A stretch of 64,000 bases of DNA from Longimicrobium sp. (GTDB lineage Bacteria; Gemmatimonadota; Gemmatimonadetes; Longimicrobiales; Longimicrobiaceae), in assembly GCF_036388275.1 (NCBI RefSeq), contig NZ_DASVSF010000061.1, forward strand, positions 49,847-113,846. The letters run 5' to 3'. How positions within the stretch are numbered: the first letter of the stretch is position 1; each line of letters begins with the position of its first letter. The notes beneath the pieces are model-generated. The model saw only the letters and a list, made by a program, of their open reading frames with translations, was not told the DNA's origin and searched no databases. Of the stretch, positions 48,715-56,467 are shown piece by piece. Position numbers and translations under genes: made by a program.

Positions 48715-48888
48715 ATGCCTACCAAGCAGAAGCCCGAAGCGCCCGCGCCAGAGCCGCAGACCGGCTACACGATCAAGAAGCGCCACGGATACCGGGACTG
48801 GATGGTGATCGACCCCCAAGGCGAGCTGGTGTGCCTGACCGTCTACAAGCGCGGCGCGGCGGAGGTGGTGCGGCGGCTGACGAGTTGA
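48715..48888 (+). CDS. 57-residue hypothetical protein
   Basis: Divergent from the HTH gene. GACGGAGACC precedes ATG 48715 at the right distance. Charged, soluble: after a Pro-rich start comes TGYTIKKRHGYRDWMVIDPQ and LTVYKRGAAEVVRRL. The sequence is not recognised, but a mutated second copy exists at ~50797-50905, which shows it is (or was) a real and mobile gene. Confidence 0.65.
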   Translation: MPTKQKPEAPAPEPQTGYTIKKRHGYRDWMVIDPQGELVCLTVYKRGAAEVVRRLTS

Positions 48889-49009
48889 GCTATCGATTGA
48901 AAACGGCCGCCGGGGGAGCGGACGCCCGCGGCGGCCGGCTCAGGAAGCGGGGGAGGCACGCTCACTGCGCCCCACGCGTAGTCCGTGCACCTCCCCATTC
49001 CAACCTGGA

Positions 49010-49969
49010 TTACTGTGAGAGGGCGTTGAGAAGAGCCCGTGCTACCGGAATTGCGTTTACTACTAGTCCAATGCTGATACGGTCGACGAAGTCTTTTCGC
49101 CTGGTCCCGGGAAGATTCTCGTTGACTTGGAATACCAAGCCGACACGCCTGTCCAGGATCGCATCCCCACCGCGTTTGTGTATTCCAATGTCGAAACCGC
49201 CACTATTTCGACCCACACTACCTTCCTCACGCCCCGGGAGGAAACGACCGAACCCACGGATCGAGGCGTTGGGAAGCAGCGACATAGTAGCGTCAACATC
49301 CACGAAGTTGTGATGCTGCCGACTGTAGGATCCCGTGCGAGCCTCTTCGGTTGTGGCTATCTCGACGGTGCGGCCGTCGGTGGTTTGGGCCGTCGAGACT
49401 GTGCGCACCGACACCTTAGTTAGATCAGTATAGTTATCGAGCGTGCGACGACCGCCCGCTACAGCCACTATCATGGATCGCGGCAGGAGTGACTTTGGAA
49501 TTGCGAGGGACAAGTGCAATGCCAGGTCGGTCGAGAATCGGATCTCCTTATCAATCGGCGATGCGGGCGTCGAGAGATTCGCCAAGGCGATCTCTGACCA
49601 GGCTCGCCGCGCACGTATACCCACGGCAGCACTAGGCGTGCGAGCACCAGTTCCACCGAGCTTACCTTTGAGGCCGATCAGTGCTTCAATCGCCACGCCG
49701 GATCGGGCGTCCCCGGAACCGAAGATGGGGCTTAGGCCCTCCTTGGTGGCAGCTTGTACCGAGGCACCACCGAAAATCGGACGGTCCGATTTTAGACGGT
49801 AGAATCCAAGCTCGGCACTGGAAGCTGCAGTGTTGATTCCGAGTAGCGCACCCGCCCTCGGAACAATGTAGCTCGAGCGACCATTCGCGTCTTCCATCAC
49901 GGTTTGCCCTGCGGCTACGGATGCAGAGCTAGTAGTCAGAAGCACGGCGGTTACGAGGCCGAATTTCAT
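49010..49969 (-). CDS. Secreted/outer-membrane hypothetical protein
   Basis: 319 residues with a signal peptide (MKFGLVTAVLLTTSSASVAAGQ). The rest is beta-rich with alternating patterns (RISIGLVVNAIPVARALLN at the end), possibly an outer-membrane barrel. Not recognised. Its ATG overlaps the stop of the upstream gene (ATGA), so the two form a translationally coupled pair. GC is lower than in the core regions. Confidence 0.65.
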   Translation of the reverse strand: MKFGLVTAVLLTTSSASVAAGQTVMEDANGRSSYIVPRAGALLGINTAASSAELGFYRLKSDRPIFGGASVQAATKEGLSPIFGSGDARSGVAIEALIGLKGKLGGTGARTPSAAVGIRARRAWSEIALANLSTPASPIDKEIRFSTDLALHLSLAIPKSLLPRSMIVAVAGGRRTLDNYTDLTKVSVRTVSTAQTTDGRTVEIATTEEARTGSYSRQHHNFVDVDATMSLLPNASIRGFGRFLPGREEGSVGRNSGGFDIGIHKRGGDAILDRRVGLVFQVNENLPGTRRKDFVDRISIGLVVNAIPVARALLNALSQ

Positions 49970-50514
49970 ACGCGGGCTCCCACGTCGAGGGTCTTTGAGA
50001 TCGCTACATACCCCTTCTTTTCCTTAACAGGCGGAAAATCTGACTTGTACGTTTTCCCGCTCGTCGAATCAACGGCTTCGACCAGTAACGTGAACTCCTG
50101 AAAATCCCAAGCCGCGCTTTCGAAGTAGATGTCGAGCTTTCCCTGCACAGTCACTTTGGCAAAGTACCCGACCCAGTTGGAGCCGTCTGCGGTGAGGGCG
50201 AGAGACTTCCCCTCTAAGCGGAAGCGGGGGCTCAGGTCCATTGAACTGAGCGTTACCTTGACCGTGATGTCCCGAATCACGGAGTCGGGCAGGGCGTCAG
50301 CGCCGCCAGTGTTCGTGCCAATCCAGTGCACCACGAGTGTCGGGCCGCCGCAGAACCCCTGCGCGGAGATCTGCCCAGCGGCCACGACGGTGTCTCCGTC
50401 CCGCACCTTCGAAAGATCACCAAGGACAAATAACGTTTCGCCGGAATCGGTTGTCAGTGTCCAGCAGGGCGCGCCTTTGTGTAAGGTGCCGCGCGCGACG
50501 GTCAGGTCGGGCAT
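49966..50514 (-). CDS. Hypothetical protein with OB-fold-like N-terminal part
   Basis: 182 residues from ATG 50514. The first ~75 residues read like a small OB-type barrel (TVARGTLHKGAPCWTLTTDSGETLFVLGDLSKVRDGDTVVAAGQISAQGFCGGPTLVVHWI), similar in pattern to DUF5818-like proteins. The second half is beta-rich and ends in VKEKKGYVAISKTLDVGARV. No signal peptide is visible. Coupled by ATGA to the secreted protein downstream. A longer frame to 50565 exists without support. Confidence 0.6.
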   Translation of the reverse strand: MPDLTVARGTLHKGAPCWTLTTDSGETLFVLGDLSKVRDGDTVVAAGQISAQGFCGGPTLVVHWIGTNTGGADALPDSVIRDITVKVTLSSMDLSPRFRLEGKSLALTADGSNWVGYFAKVTVQGKLDIYFESAAWDFQEFTLLVEAVDSTSGKTYKSDFPPVKEKKGYVAISKTLDVGARV

Positions 50515-50796
50515 CTGGTATCTTGAGAAGGGAGTATTTGGGCCGGGTGAGGACACAAAATGCAAAATATAGCATAGGGAGTGGACCGCAAGATCGAGTT
50601 GTTGTGCACTCGCTGACGGTCTCCGGATGAGCGTGGTTGGAGCCCCTGCTCATCACCATCAGCTTCCTGCGAATCTCAGATCCATCCGTGGTAACGAAGC
50701 TCGGATCTAAGTTTGTGCTAGATAGCCGGTTAGGTTGCGGTAGCGAGTAGCACAGCCAACGTGTTGCGGAAGTGGGTTCGCTACGCTGGCGTGATC

Positions 50797-50905
50797 TCTA
50801 CGTGGCGACCGAGACTGGATGGTAGTTGGTCCACCGGGAGAAGTTGGCTGGCGTCACGGTGTACAGGCGAGGCGTGGGTGGAGGTGGTACGGCGGCGCGC
50901 GTTGC
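50797..50905 (+). pseudogene. Decayed copy of the 57-residue gene at 48715
   Basis: RDWMVVGPPGEV matches RDWMVIDPQGEL. After a frameshift VTVYRRG matches LTVYKRG, and after another WVEVVRRR matches AAEVVRRL. Both shifts are needed within ~100 bases. The remaining 50515-50950 region shows nothing else that I can support. Confidence 0.7.
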
Positions 50906-50959
50906 GGAACGGAGAGCGACGAACGGCAGCCGCGGGAGGTGAGCCCGGGGCTGCACCCT

Positions 50960-51052
50960 TCAGGCCTCAACCAGCGCCCGCGGTACGCCAGCTTGTCCGA
51001 TGATGAAAAGCAGAGTCCCTGTCCGAAGCTCCTTATGCTGCACGACGGGATC
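50960..51052 (-). pseudogene. hicA toxin remnant (C-terminal third)
   Basis: Right after the HicB stop, in another frame, the minus strand reads VVQHKELRTGTLLFIIGQAG, then VPRALVEA and stop. This is the end of a HicA mRNA interferase (…VHKELRTGTLxxIIRQAG…). The catalytic His and double-stranded RNA-binding part are missing, so the toxin is inactive. Confidence 0.75.
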
Positions 51053-51515
51053 AAAGGTGGCGCGAGATTTCCGAATCATCGGCTACTTCGAAGTGAAGCT
51101 CCAGCGCCTCGATCAGGTTCGCCCGGGCTTCCTCAACCGTGTCACCCTGACTGGCAATATCCAGTTCCGGGCACAGGCTCACGAACCCGTCGCCTTCTCG
51201 CTCGATCACGGCGGTGAGTTGCAGGTTGTGCTTCATCACAAGCGCCTCGGGTTCAGGATAGCGACCGCCAGGCGCCCGCCCCGCAGCCTCTTCGGACAAG
51301 TCCGGCTCCTCCATCAGCTCCCACATCCCCATCTCGTGCAGAAAGGCCGGGTCGGCGTTCCGGCGGATGAACTCCTCCACGTCCATCCCGTCGATCGTGG
51401 GAGGGCGACGGACGCGCTTCTGCTTACCGCCGATGAACACGGTCCTGAACTCCGCCTTCCTGCGCTTCTTCTCGGCTTTCTCCGCCGCGGTCAGCCTCCG
51501 CTTGCGTTTGCCCAT
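51051..51515 (-). CDS. hicB: HicB-family antitoxin with N-terminal extension
   Basis: 154 residues. Residues ~92-150 are a HicB partial-RNase-H fold: LQLTAVIEREGDGFVSLCPELDIASQGDTVEEARANLIEALELHFE. The first ~90 residues are a basic region (GKRKRRLTAAEKAEKKRRKAEF) followed by a short helical part (GMDVEEFIRRNADPAFLHEMGMWELMEE). This may be an unrelated small gene fused in frame to hicB, whose own start would then be ATG 51236. The toxin gene downstream is only a remnant, so the antitoxin is now orphaned. Confidence 0.8.
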   Translation of the reverse strand: MGKRKRRLTAAEKAEKKRRKAEFRTVFIGGKQKRVRRPPTIDGMDVEEFIRRNADPAFLHEMGMWELMEEPDLSEEAAGRAPGGRYPEPEALVMKHNLQLTAVIEREGDGFVSLCPELDIASQGDTVEEARANLIEALELHFEVADDSEISRHL

Positions 51516-51575
51516 CTTCGCTTGATCCAGTGTAGGTGGAGCACGGCCCGCAGGTAGCGAGTGCGGGAACCTGCT

Positions 51576-51720
51576 TCATCGTCCGACCATCACCCTGAAC
51601 AAGAATGCTTCACAGGCTTGCTCCAGGAAGCCGACTGCCTGCTCACGAGTGACCGACGGGAAGTTATTGAGGAGTTCGTCGAGGGTAGCCCCACCCGCGA
51701 TCCATTCCACGAGGACTTGT
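51576..51720 (-). pseudogene. DUF433 antitoxin remnant
   Basis: The minus strand reads VLVEWIAGGATLDELLNNFP followed by SVTREQAVGFLEQA, the C-terminal half of a DUF433 protein. The intact copy 0.7 kb away has LLEWIEGGSTIDEFLDNFPSVTREQVVGFLAQA. A stop codon stands directly before the first homologous residue, and the N-terminal half is absent. Confidence 0.75.
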
Positions 51721-51754
51721 CAGGGTGGCCGCGCTCTGCGATGGCCAACGCGCG

Positions 51755-52099
51755 TCACGGGCGCCAGGTGATGAACACCGTCGCCACCGCCAGCAGCGCG
51801 AAGCCGATCCACTGCATCGCAGTCAGCGCCTCGCCCAGCACGAAGTGCGCGACCAGCGCCACGGCCACCACCCCGAAGGCGAGGTGAAACGAGGCCATCT
51901 GGGCGCCGGTGTAGGTGCCGTACCCGTACCGGGTAGCGCCCACGTTGAGCACGTACTCGGGCAGCACCAGCAGCCAACTCAGGCCCAGCGCGACCCAGAA
52001 GCTGATGCTGTCGCGATAGCGCAGGTGCCCCAGCCAGGCCAGCGCCATCAGGGCGCTCGAGCAGAGCATCAGGAAGGGAATGAACACGAGCTTGATCAC
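51755..52099 (-). CDS. DMT family membrane protein (DUF486)
   Basis: 114 residues with four membrane segments: IKLVFIPFLMLCSSALMALAWLGHL, FWVALGLSWLLVLPEYVLNVGATRYGYGTYTGAQ, FHLAFGVVAVALVAHFVLGE, WIGFALLAVATVFITW. The PEYxLxxPANRxGYGxxxxAQ-like middle is the hallmark of DUF486 proteins, small relatives of drug/metabolite transporters. Function unknown. Flanked by the DUF433 remnant and the SMP-30-like tail. Confidence 0.85.
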   Translation of the reverse strand: MIKLVFIPFLMLCSSALMALAWLGHLRYRDSISFWVALGLSWLLVLPEYVLNVGATRYGYGTYTGAQMASFHLAFGVVAVALVAHFVLGEALTAMQWIGFALLAVATVFITWRP

Positions 52100-52227
52100 G
52101 GTTGCTTGGGGGCCGGAGAAGGAAAGAAGTGGAGAAGGCAGTCTGCCGTATTGAAGATCCGTCTACGGCGGTGGAGCGAACATCCATCCGCCAACGGGAT
52201 TGAGGCTGGCCTGATCGGCGGGATTCT

Positions 52228-52338
52228 AGCGCCCGACTGGCCAACTTCACCTTCGGCGGCCGGGGGAACAACGTGCTCTACCTCTGCGCCGATACCGTCG
52301 AGGCTCGAACAGGGGATTCTCGATTAGAGGATTACTGA
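52228..52338 (+). pseudogene. Possible SMP-30/gluconolactonase C-terminal remnant
   Basis: ARLANFTFGGRGNNVLYLCAD then a short tail and a stop at 52336. The NFTFGGxxxxxLYL pattern is that of the last beta-propeller blade of SMP-30/gluconolactonases. Nothing upstream continues it. A short match, so tentative. Confidence 0.4.
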
Positions 52339-52550
52339 TACTGCGGACCGACTTGGACCACTTCTGCTTGTGCTAGAAAGCCGACCACCTGTTCACGCGT
52401 AACCGACGGGAAATTGTCGAGGAATTCGTCGATCGTGGACCCGCCCTCGATCCACTCGAGCAGATTCCGGGCAGGAACGCGGGTTCCCACGAAGACGGGT
52501 TCTCCGCTCACGATTTCGGGATGGCTGTGGACGAACGATCGTTGCTTCAT
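52332..52550 (-). CDS. DUF433 family antitoxin-like protein
   Basis: 72 residues. SHPEIVSGEPVFVGTRVPARNLLEWIEGGSTIDEFLDNFPSVTREQVVGFL is a full DUF433 (winged-helix) domain. Such proteins are usually the antitoxins of DUF5615 PIN-like toxins encoded immediately downstream. Here no DUF5615 frame follows; the gene overlaps the end of the SMP-30-like fragment. It is therefore an orphan, or its toxin has been deleted. The longer open frame is not needed. Confidence 0.88.
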   Translation of the reverse strand: MKQRSFVHSHPEIVSGEPVFVGTRVPARNLLEWIEGGSTIDEFLDNFPSVTREQVVGFLAQAEVVQVGPQYQ

Positions 52551-52650
52551 GGCTCCTGCTCCGAGGAGTCAACGGCCAGACGCTCCGATGAATCGAACGT
52601 CGTGGTCCACGTCGCACACTCCGTAGCGGCCCGCTACGGACATTGCCGCT

Positions 52651-53145
52651 TCAGGTCGGCTCCGCATTCGCGCTCGTGCCGCTCTCCCGCATGTACTTGT
52701 CCAGGCCCTGCCGCGCCATCGAGCGCACCTTGTTCTGCAGCGGGGGCGTCCAGCCGAGGGCGAATCCCGCGGGGCCGAGCGCCTGGCGCGCCCACTTCCA
52801 GAAGGAGAACGTGTCGGTGTGGCGCATGATCAGCCCGTCGCGGAACTCGAACTCCGCGTCGATCTGGTTGAGCACCTTTCGCCCGGTCTGGCCAAAGGTG
52901 TAGCGCGCGTCCCAGTGCGCGCTGCCGCGCTCATCGTCGGCCTGCACGTTGGACGCAGTGACCTCCAGGTCGGTGGCGCGGGCGCAGAGCATGGCCCACA
53001 TGGCGCCCGCCTCCGGCCCGCGCAACTCGCCGAACGCGGGGTCGCTGAAGACGACCTCGGGGTGGTAGCACGCTGCCATCCCCGCGGCGTCCAGCGCCGA
53101 GAACGAGTCGTAGAACCGGTGGATGAGCGCTGCGTTGGGATGCAT
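52651..53145 (-). CDS. SnoaL-like / NTF2-fold protein
   Basis: 164 residues. NPNAALIHRFYDSFSALDAAGMAACYHPEVVFSDPAFGEL is the typical start of nuclear-transport-factor-2-like proteins, followed by AHWDARYTFGQTGRKVLNQIDAEFEFRDGLIMRHTDTFSFWKWARQALG. This branch is common in soil bacteria, binding or isomerising small molecules; the substrate is unknown. ATG 53145 fits. It stands alone. Confidence 0.85.
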   Translation of the reverse strand: MHPNAALIHRFYDSFSALDAAGMAACYHPEVVFSDPAFGELRGPEAGAMWAMLCARATDLEVTASNVQADDERGSAHWDARYTFGQTGRKVLNQIDAEFEFRDGLIMRHTDTFSFWKWARQALGPAGFALGWTPPLQNKVRSMARQGLDKYMRESGTSANAEPT

Positions 53146-53297
53146 GGCGTTCCTGGGCAGAAGTGGGCCTGCCGTCCGTCAGGATGGTGAGGCGAGCAAC
53201 GGTCCGCGGAGAGAATTGTGCTTCGGTGGGGAGGGTACTGCAAGGCTCGGGGAGGTGCGCAGGTGAAGCTTTGCGCACGCCCCCGATCCGTCCGTGA

Positions 53298-53519
53298 CTA
53301 GGCGCAGTCGAGGCTCGTTTCCTGGCAGCCGGTCGCGCAGTTAGTGTTGATCGAGCAGCCGTACGTACAATCGAAGTACCTGGTGTCGCCACACTCTACG
53401 ATGTCGTAGGTCTCGATCGTGTGGTGCTGCTGGTGGGCGTACATGGTGCCGCGCTCACCCGCGGCCGGCGCGGTGTCGAACGATTCAACCTGCAGCGATT
53501 CCAGCTTCAACTTGCGCAT
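53298..53519 (-). CDS. Pinensin-like lanthipeptide (RiPP) precursor
   Basis: 73 residues. The leader starts MRKLKLESLQVESFDT, the KLKL...L.VESF.T pattern of pinensin-family precursors of Bacteroidota and Gemmatimonadota, followed by APAAGERGTMYAHQ. The last ~32 residues form a core with six Cys and many Ser/Thr (ECGDTRYFDCTYGC, NTNCATGCQETSLDC), suited to lanthionine or disulfide rings. GGAG 7 bases before ATG 53519. No lanthionine synthetase, protease or exporter is within the window, so it is an orphan precursor that may be processed by enzymes encoded elsewhere. Confidence 0.75.
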   Translation of the reverse strand: MRKLKLESLQVESFDTAPAAGERGTMYAHQQHHTIETYDIVECGDTRYFDCTYGCSINTNCATGCQETSLDCA

Positions 53520-53679
53520 CGGGAGCTCCGTGATGGGGGAGGAGAGAGCCTGCGTGTGCAGGTTCCCCAATCTCACGAAATGTCGGAAATTAATCAAGTC
53601 GCCGCGCCGAAGCCCGCGGGGCAGCTCGGGTGCCCCGCGGGATCTTCCGTCAGCGCCCGGTGTGCATGGCGCCGGGGCT

Positions 53680-54108
53680 CTACTGGCGCGCGGCGACCTC
53701 GGCGCGCAGCCGGTCTTCCAGCTCCTGCAGCTCGGGGGTGAACGCCTCGCCGAAGTCCTCGTTCTCGAACACCGGGCGGATCTCCAGCTCGGCCTCGGTG
53801 CCGGGCATGGGGTTGGGGCAGCGCCGTGCCCACTCCACCGCCTCCTCCATCGAGCTCACCTGCCAGAGCCAGAAGCCGGCGACCAGCTCCTTGGTTTCCG
53901 AGAACGGGCCGTCGACCACCGTGTGGCCGCCGCTGGTAAAGCGCACGCGCTTGCCGCGGCTGCTGGGGTGCAGCCCCTCGCCGGCCAGCATGATCCCCGC
54001 CTTCACCAGCTCCTCGTTGTAGGCGCCCATCGCCACGAGCAGATCCTGGTGCGGCATCACACCGGCTTCCGAGTCCGCGCTGGCCTTTACGATCACCATG
54101 ACTCGCAT
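53680..54108 (-). CDS. YCII-related protein (YciI-like, DGPF domain)
   Basis: 142 residues. RVMVIVKASADSEAG, then GEGLHPSSRGKRVRFTSGGHTVVDGPFSETKELVAGFWLWQVSS with the DGPF motif, and IEIRPVFE-like end (LEIRPVFENEDFGEAF). This family of dimeric ferredoxin-fold proteins is often linked to ECF sigma factors in actinobacteria and Gemmatimonadota, though none is adjacent here. Role unknown. ATG 54108. Confidence 0.9.
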   Translation of the reverse strand: MRVMVIVKASADSEAGVMPHQDLLVAMGAYNEELVKAGIMLAGEGLHPSSRGKRVRFTSGGHTVVDGPFSETKELVAGFWLWQVSSMEEAVEWARRCPNPMPGTEAELEIRPVFENEDFGEAFTPELQELEDRLRAEVAARQ

Positions 54109-54298
54109 TGCTTCCGCTCCTGATTGGTAGGTTGGTGGCCGGGGTTCATCCCCGTTCTATCCATGCGACGAACGAGCATCGGCGAAATCGACAACTCGTT
54201 CGTCCGGATCATCGACAGGCCTGAACGGTAGCCACTCGCCGGGCGCCGGGCCAGACGTGCAGCGCTCGGGATTGTGTCGCGGCCACGCCGCGGACACT

Positions 54299-56467
54299 AT
54301 GTTTCCCACTCCGCCCCGCGTGCCTCCTCACCCGCCCGCCATGCCGCCGCACTCTCGCCTCTACCACATCCTGAAGCTCGTCGCCACCCGCCCCTGGACG
54401 ACGCTCCTGGCGTTGCTCGTAGCCGTGGCGCCGCTGGCGATGGCCGGGGCGGCGCTCAAGCCCGACAACTCGCTGTCGGTGTGGTTCGTGGACGACGATC
54501 CGGCGCTCGTGCGCTACCGCCAGTTCGTGCGCGAGTTCGCGAACGACGAGGTGGTCGCCATCGCCTATCGCGCGCCCGGCGACGCGCTGGCGGCGGACGA
54601 GGCGCAGCTTCAGCGGCGGACGGTGGACCGGCTGCGGCGCATAGACGGCGTGCAGCTGGTGACGGCGCCCGCCATCCTGGCCGACAGCCTGGGCACGGGG
54701 GCGCAGGCGCGCGCGTACCTGCAGAAGGCCGGGCTCGTCTCGGAGGATGGACGTACGGCGACGCTGCTGGTGCAGATGGCCGCGCGCGACGACATCGACG
54801 CGGTGCGCGGCGACATCCTGGACCGCATCCGCGCGGAGGTGGCGGCCACGCTGGGGGTCGCGGGGCGGCCGGCGCACTTCGCCGGCATCGGCGTGCTGTA
54901 CGATGCGCTGAACCGGCAGACCATCAAGGACAGCGGGTTCTTCCTGGGCATCGCCTTCCTGGTGATGGGCGCGCTGCTGTGGGTGGCCCTGCGCCGCTGG
55001 CGGGCGGTCGCCATCGCGCTCATCCCGCCAGTCGTGGTCTCGTCCGTGACCACGGGGCTGTTCGTGCTCACCGGGCGCCCGTTCACGCAGGTGACCAGCA
55101 TCCTTCCCATGCTGGTGCTGGTGATCGGCCTTTCGGACGCCATCCACCTGGTCGCCCACTACTACGCGGAGCGGCGGGCGGCGGGAGCGCTGGACCGGGA
55201 TGCGCGGCGCGAGCTGGTGGCGCGCAGCGCGGCGTGGGTGGCGCGCCCCAACCTGTTCACGGCGCTCACCACCGCGGCGGGGTTCCTGGCGCTGGCCAGC
55301 TCGCGCATGCCGGCCATCCGCGACTTGGGGATGTTCGCGGCCGTCGGCATGCTCATCCTCTGGGTGATGACGCTACTCGTCGGCACGGCGGCGCTGGCCA
55401 TCTGGGACGTGCCGCCCCCACCCGAGCGGCCACAGGGCGACCGCCTCGATCGCGTGCTCGCCGCGCTTTCCACCCACGTTACCCGCCGCCGCTGGGCAGT
55501 GCTGGGGTCGATGGCGATCATCACCGCCATCCTGCTCGCGGGCGCCGCGCGGGTGAGGGCGGATACGTACACGATCGAGCTGCTGCCGCCGGACCACGTG
55601 GCGCGCACCGACAGCCGATGGATCGAGCAGAACGCCGGCAACTACACGCCGCTGGAGTTCGTGGTGCGCGCGCCGGGCGGCGTACTGAACGCGCAGGTGA
55701 TCCAGGGCATCGCTCAGTGGCAGCGCCGGGCCGACGCGCGCCCCGACGTAGGCCGGACCTTCGGGGTGGCGGATTTTCGCGCGATGCCCGGCGGTCCGTA
55801 CCTGTCGGCCGATGGACGCGAGGCGCGCGTGACGGCCTTCGTGCCGATGACCAGCACGCGCGGGTTCGCCGGGACGGTGCGCGCGCTGGAGAAGGAGGGC
55901 GACCGGGTGCTCCCCGACGGAGTCATCCTTCGCGCATCAGGCTATCTGCCGCTGTACCTGCGCATTGTGGACTACGTCGTCAGCGGCACCATCTGGGGGC
56001 TGGCGATCTCCACCGTAATCGTCTTCGCCATGGTCGGCCTCCTCCTCCGCTCGCTTCCGCTGACCCTCGCGGCGGTGCCGACCAACCTGTTTCCCGTGGC
56101 GCTCGTCTTTGGCATCATGGGATGGACGGGCATTCCGCTGGACATCGCCACGGCCACCATCGGAGCCATCGTGCTGGGGATCGCCGTGGACGATACCATC
56201 CACTTCCTCTTTCGCTACCGGTCCGAGCGGCAGGCCGGGCTTTCGCGCGAGGAGGCGGTCGGGCGCACGTACCGCGAGACGGGGCGCGCCGTCGTGTTCG
56301 CGTCGATGGTTCTGGCCATCGGATTCGCGGTGCTGGCGACGAGCAGCTCGCAATCGATCGCCTACTTCGGCATCGTAGCGTCACTCTCCATCGTCGGAGC
56401 GATGCTCGCGGACCTCTTCCTTCTTCCCGTGCTCCTGCTCTTCGGCCGCAAGGAGGCAGTCTCGTGA
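54299..56467 (+). CDS. RND/MMPL superfamily exporter
   Basis: About 722 residues, 12 membrane segments in two halves. Each half begins with one helix, a periplasmic domain, then five helices (first block around GFFLGIAFLVMGALLWVALRRW and SILPMLVLVIGLSDAIHLVAHYYAERR; second around GLAISTVIVFAMVGLLLRSLPL and ATIGAIVLGIAVDDTIHFLFRYR). The GLSDAIH and GIAVDDTIH motifs carry the proton-relay Asp. The type resembles lipid/hopanoid exporters rather than drug pumps. ATG 54299 is a compromise; GTG 54257 and ATG 54341 are alternatives. Its stop overlaps the next gene (GTGA). Confidence 0.88.
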   Translation: MFPTPPRVPPHPPAMPPHSRLYHILKLVATRPWTTLLALLVAVAPLAMAGAALKPDNSLSVWFVDDDPALVRYRQFVREFANDEVVAIAYRAPGDALAADEAQLQRRTVDRLRRIDGVQLVTAPAILADSLGTGAQARAYLQKAGLVSEDGRTATLLVQMAARDDIDAVRGDILDRIRAEVAATLGVAGRPAHFAGIGVLYDALNRQTIKDSGFFLGIAFLVMGALLWVALRRWRAVAIALIPPVVVSSVTTGLFVLTGRPFTQVTSILPMLVLVIGLSDAIHLVAHYYAERRAAGALDRDARRELVARSAAWVARPNLFTALTTAAGFLALASSRMPAIRDLGMFAAVGMLILWVMTLLVGTAALAIWDVPPPPERPQGDRLDRVLAALSTHVTRRRWAVLGSMAIITAILLAGAARVRADTYTIELLPPDHVARTDSRWIEQNAGNYTPLEFVVRAPGGVLNAQVIQGIAQWQRRADARPDVGRTFGVADFRAMPGGPYLSADGREARVTAFVPMTSTRGFAGTVRALEKEGDRVLPDGVILRASGYLPLYLRIVDYVVSGTIWGLAISTVIVFAMVGLLLRSLPLTLAAVPTNLFPVALVFGIMGWTGIPLDIATATIGAIVLGIAVDDTIHFLFRYRSERQAGLSREEAVGRTYRETGRAVVFASMVLAIGFAVLATSSSQSIAYFGIVASLSIVGAMLADLFLLPVLLLFGRKEAVS

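Noticed and set aside
52100..52271. Frames upstream of the DMT gene as a DUF5615 toxin for the DUF433 protein
   Set aside because: No PIN-like motif (LLDENLP, Asp residues) can be read on either strand downstream of the DUF433 stop.
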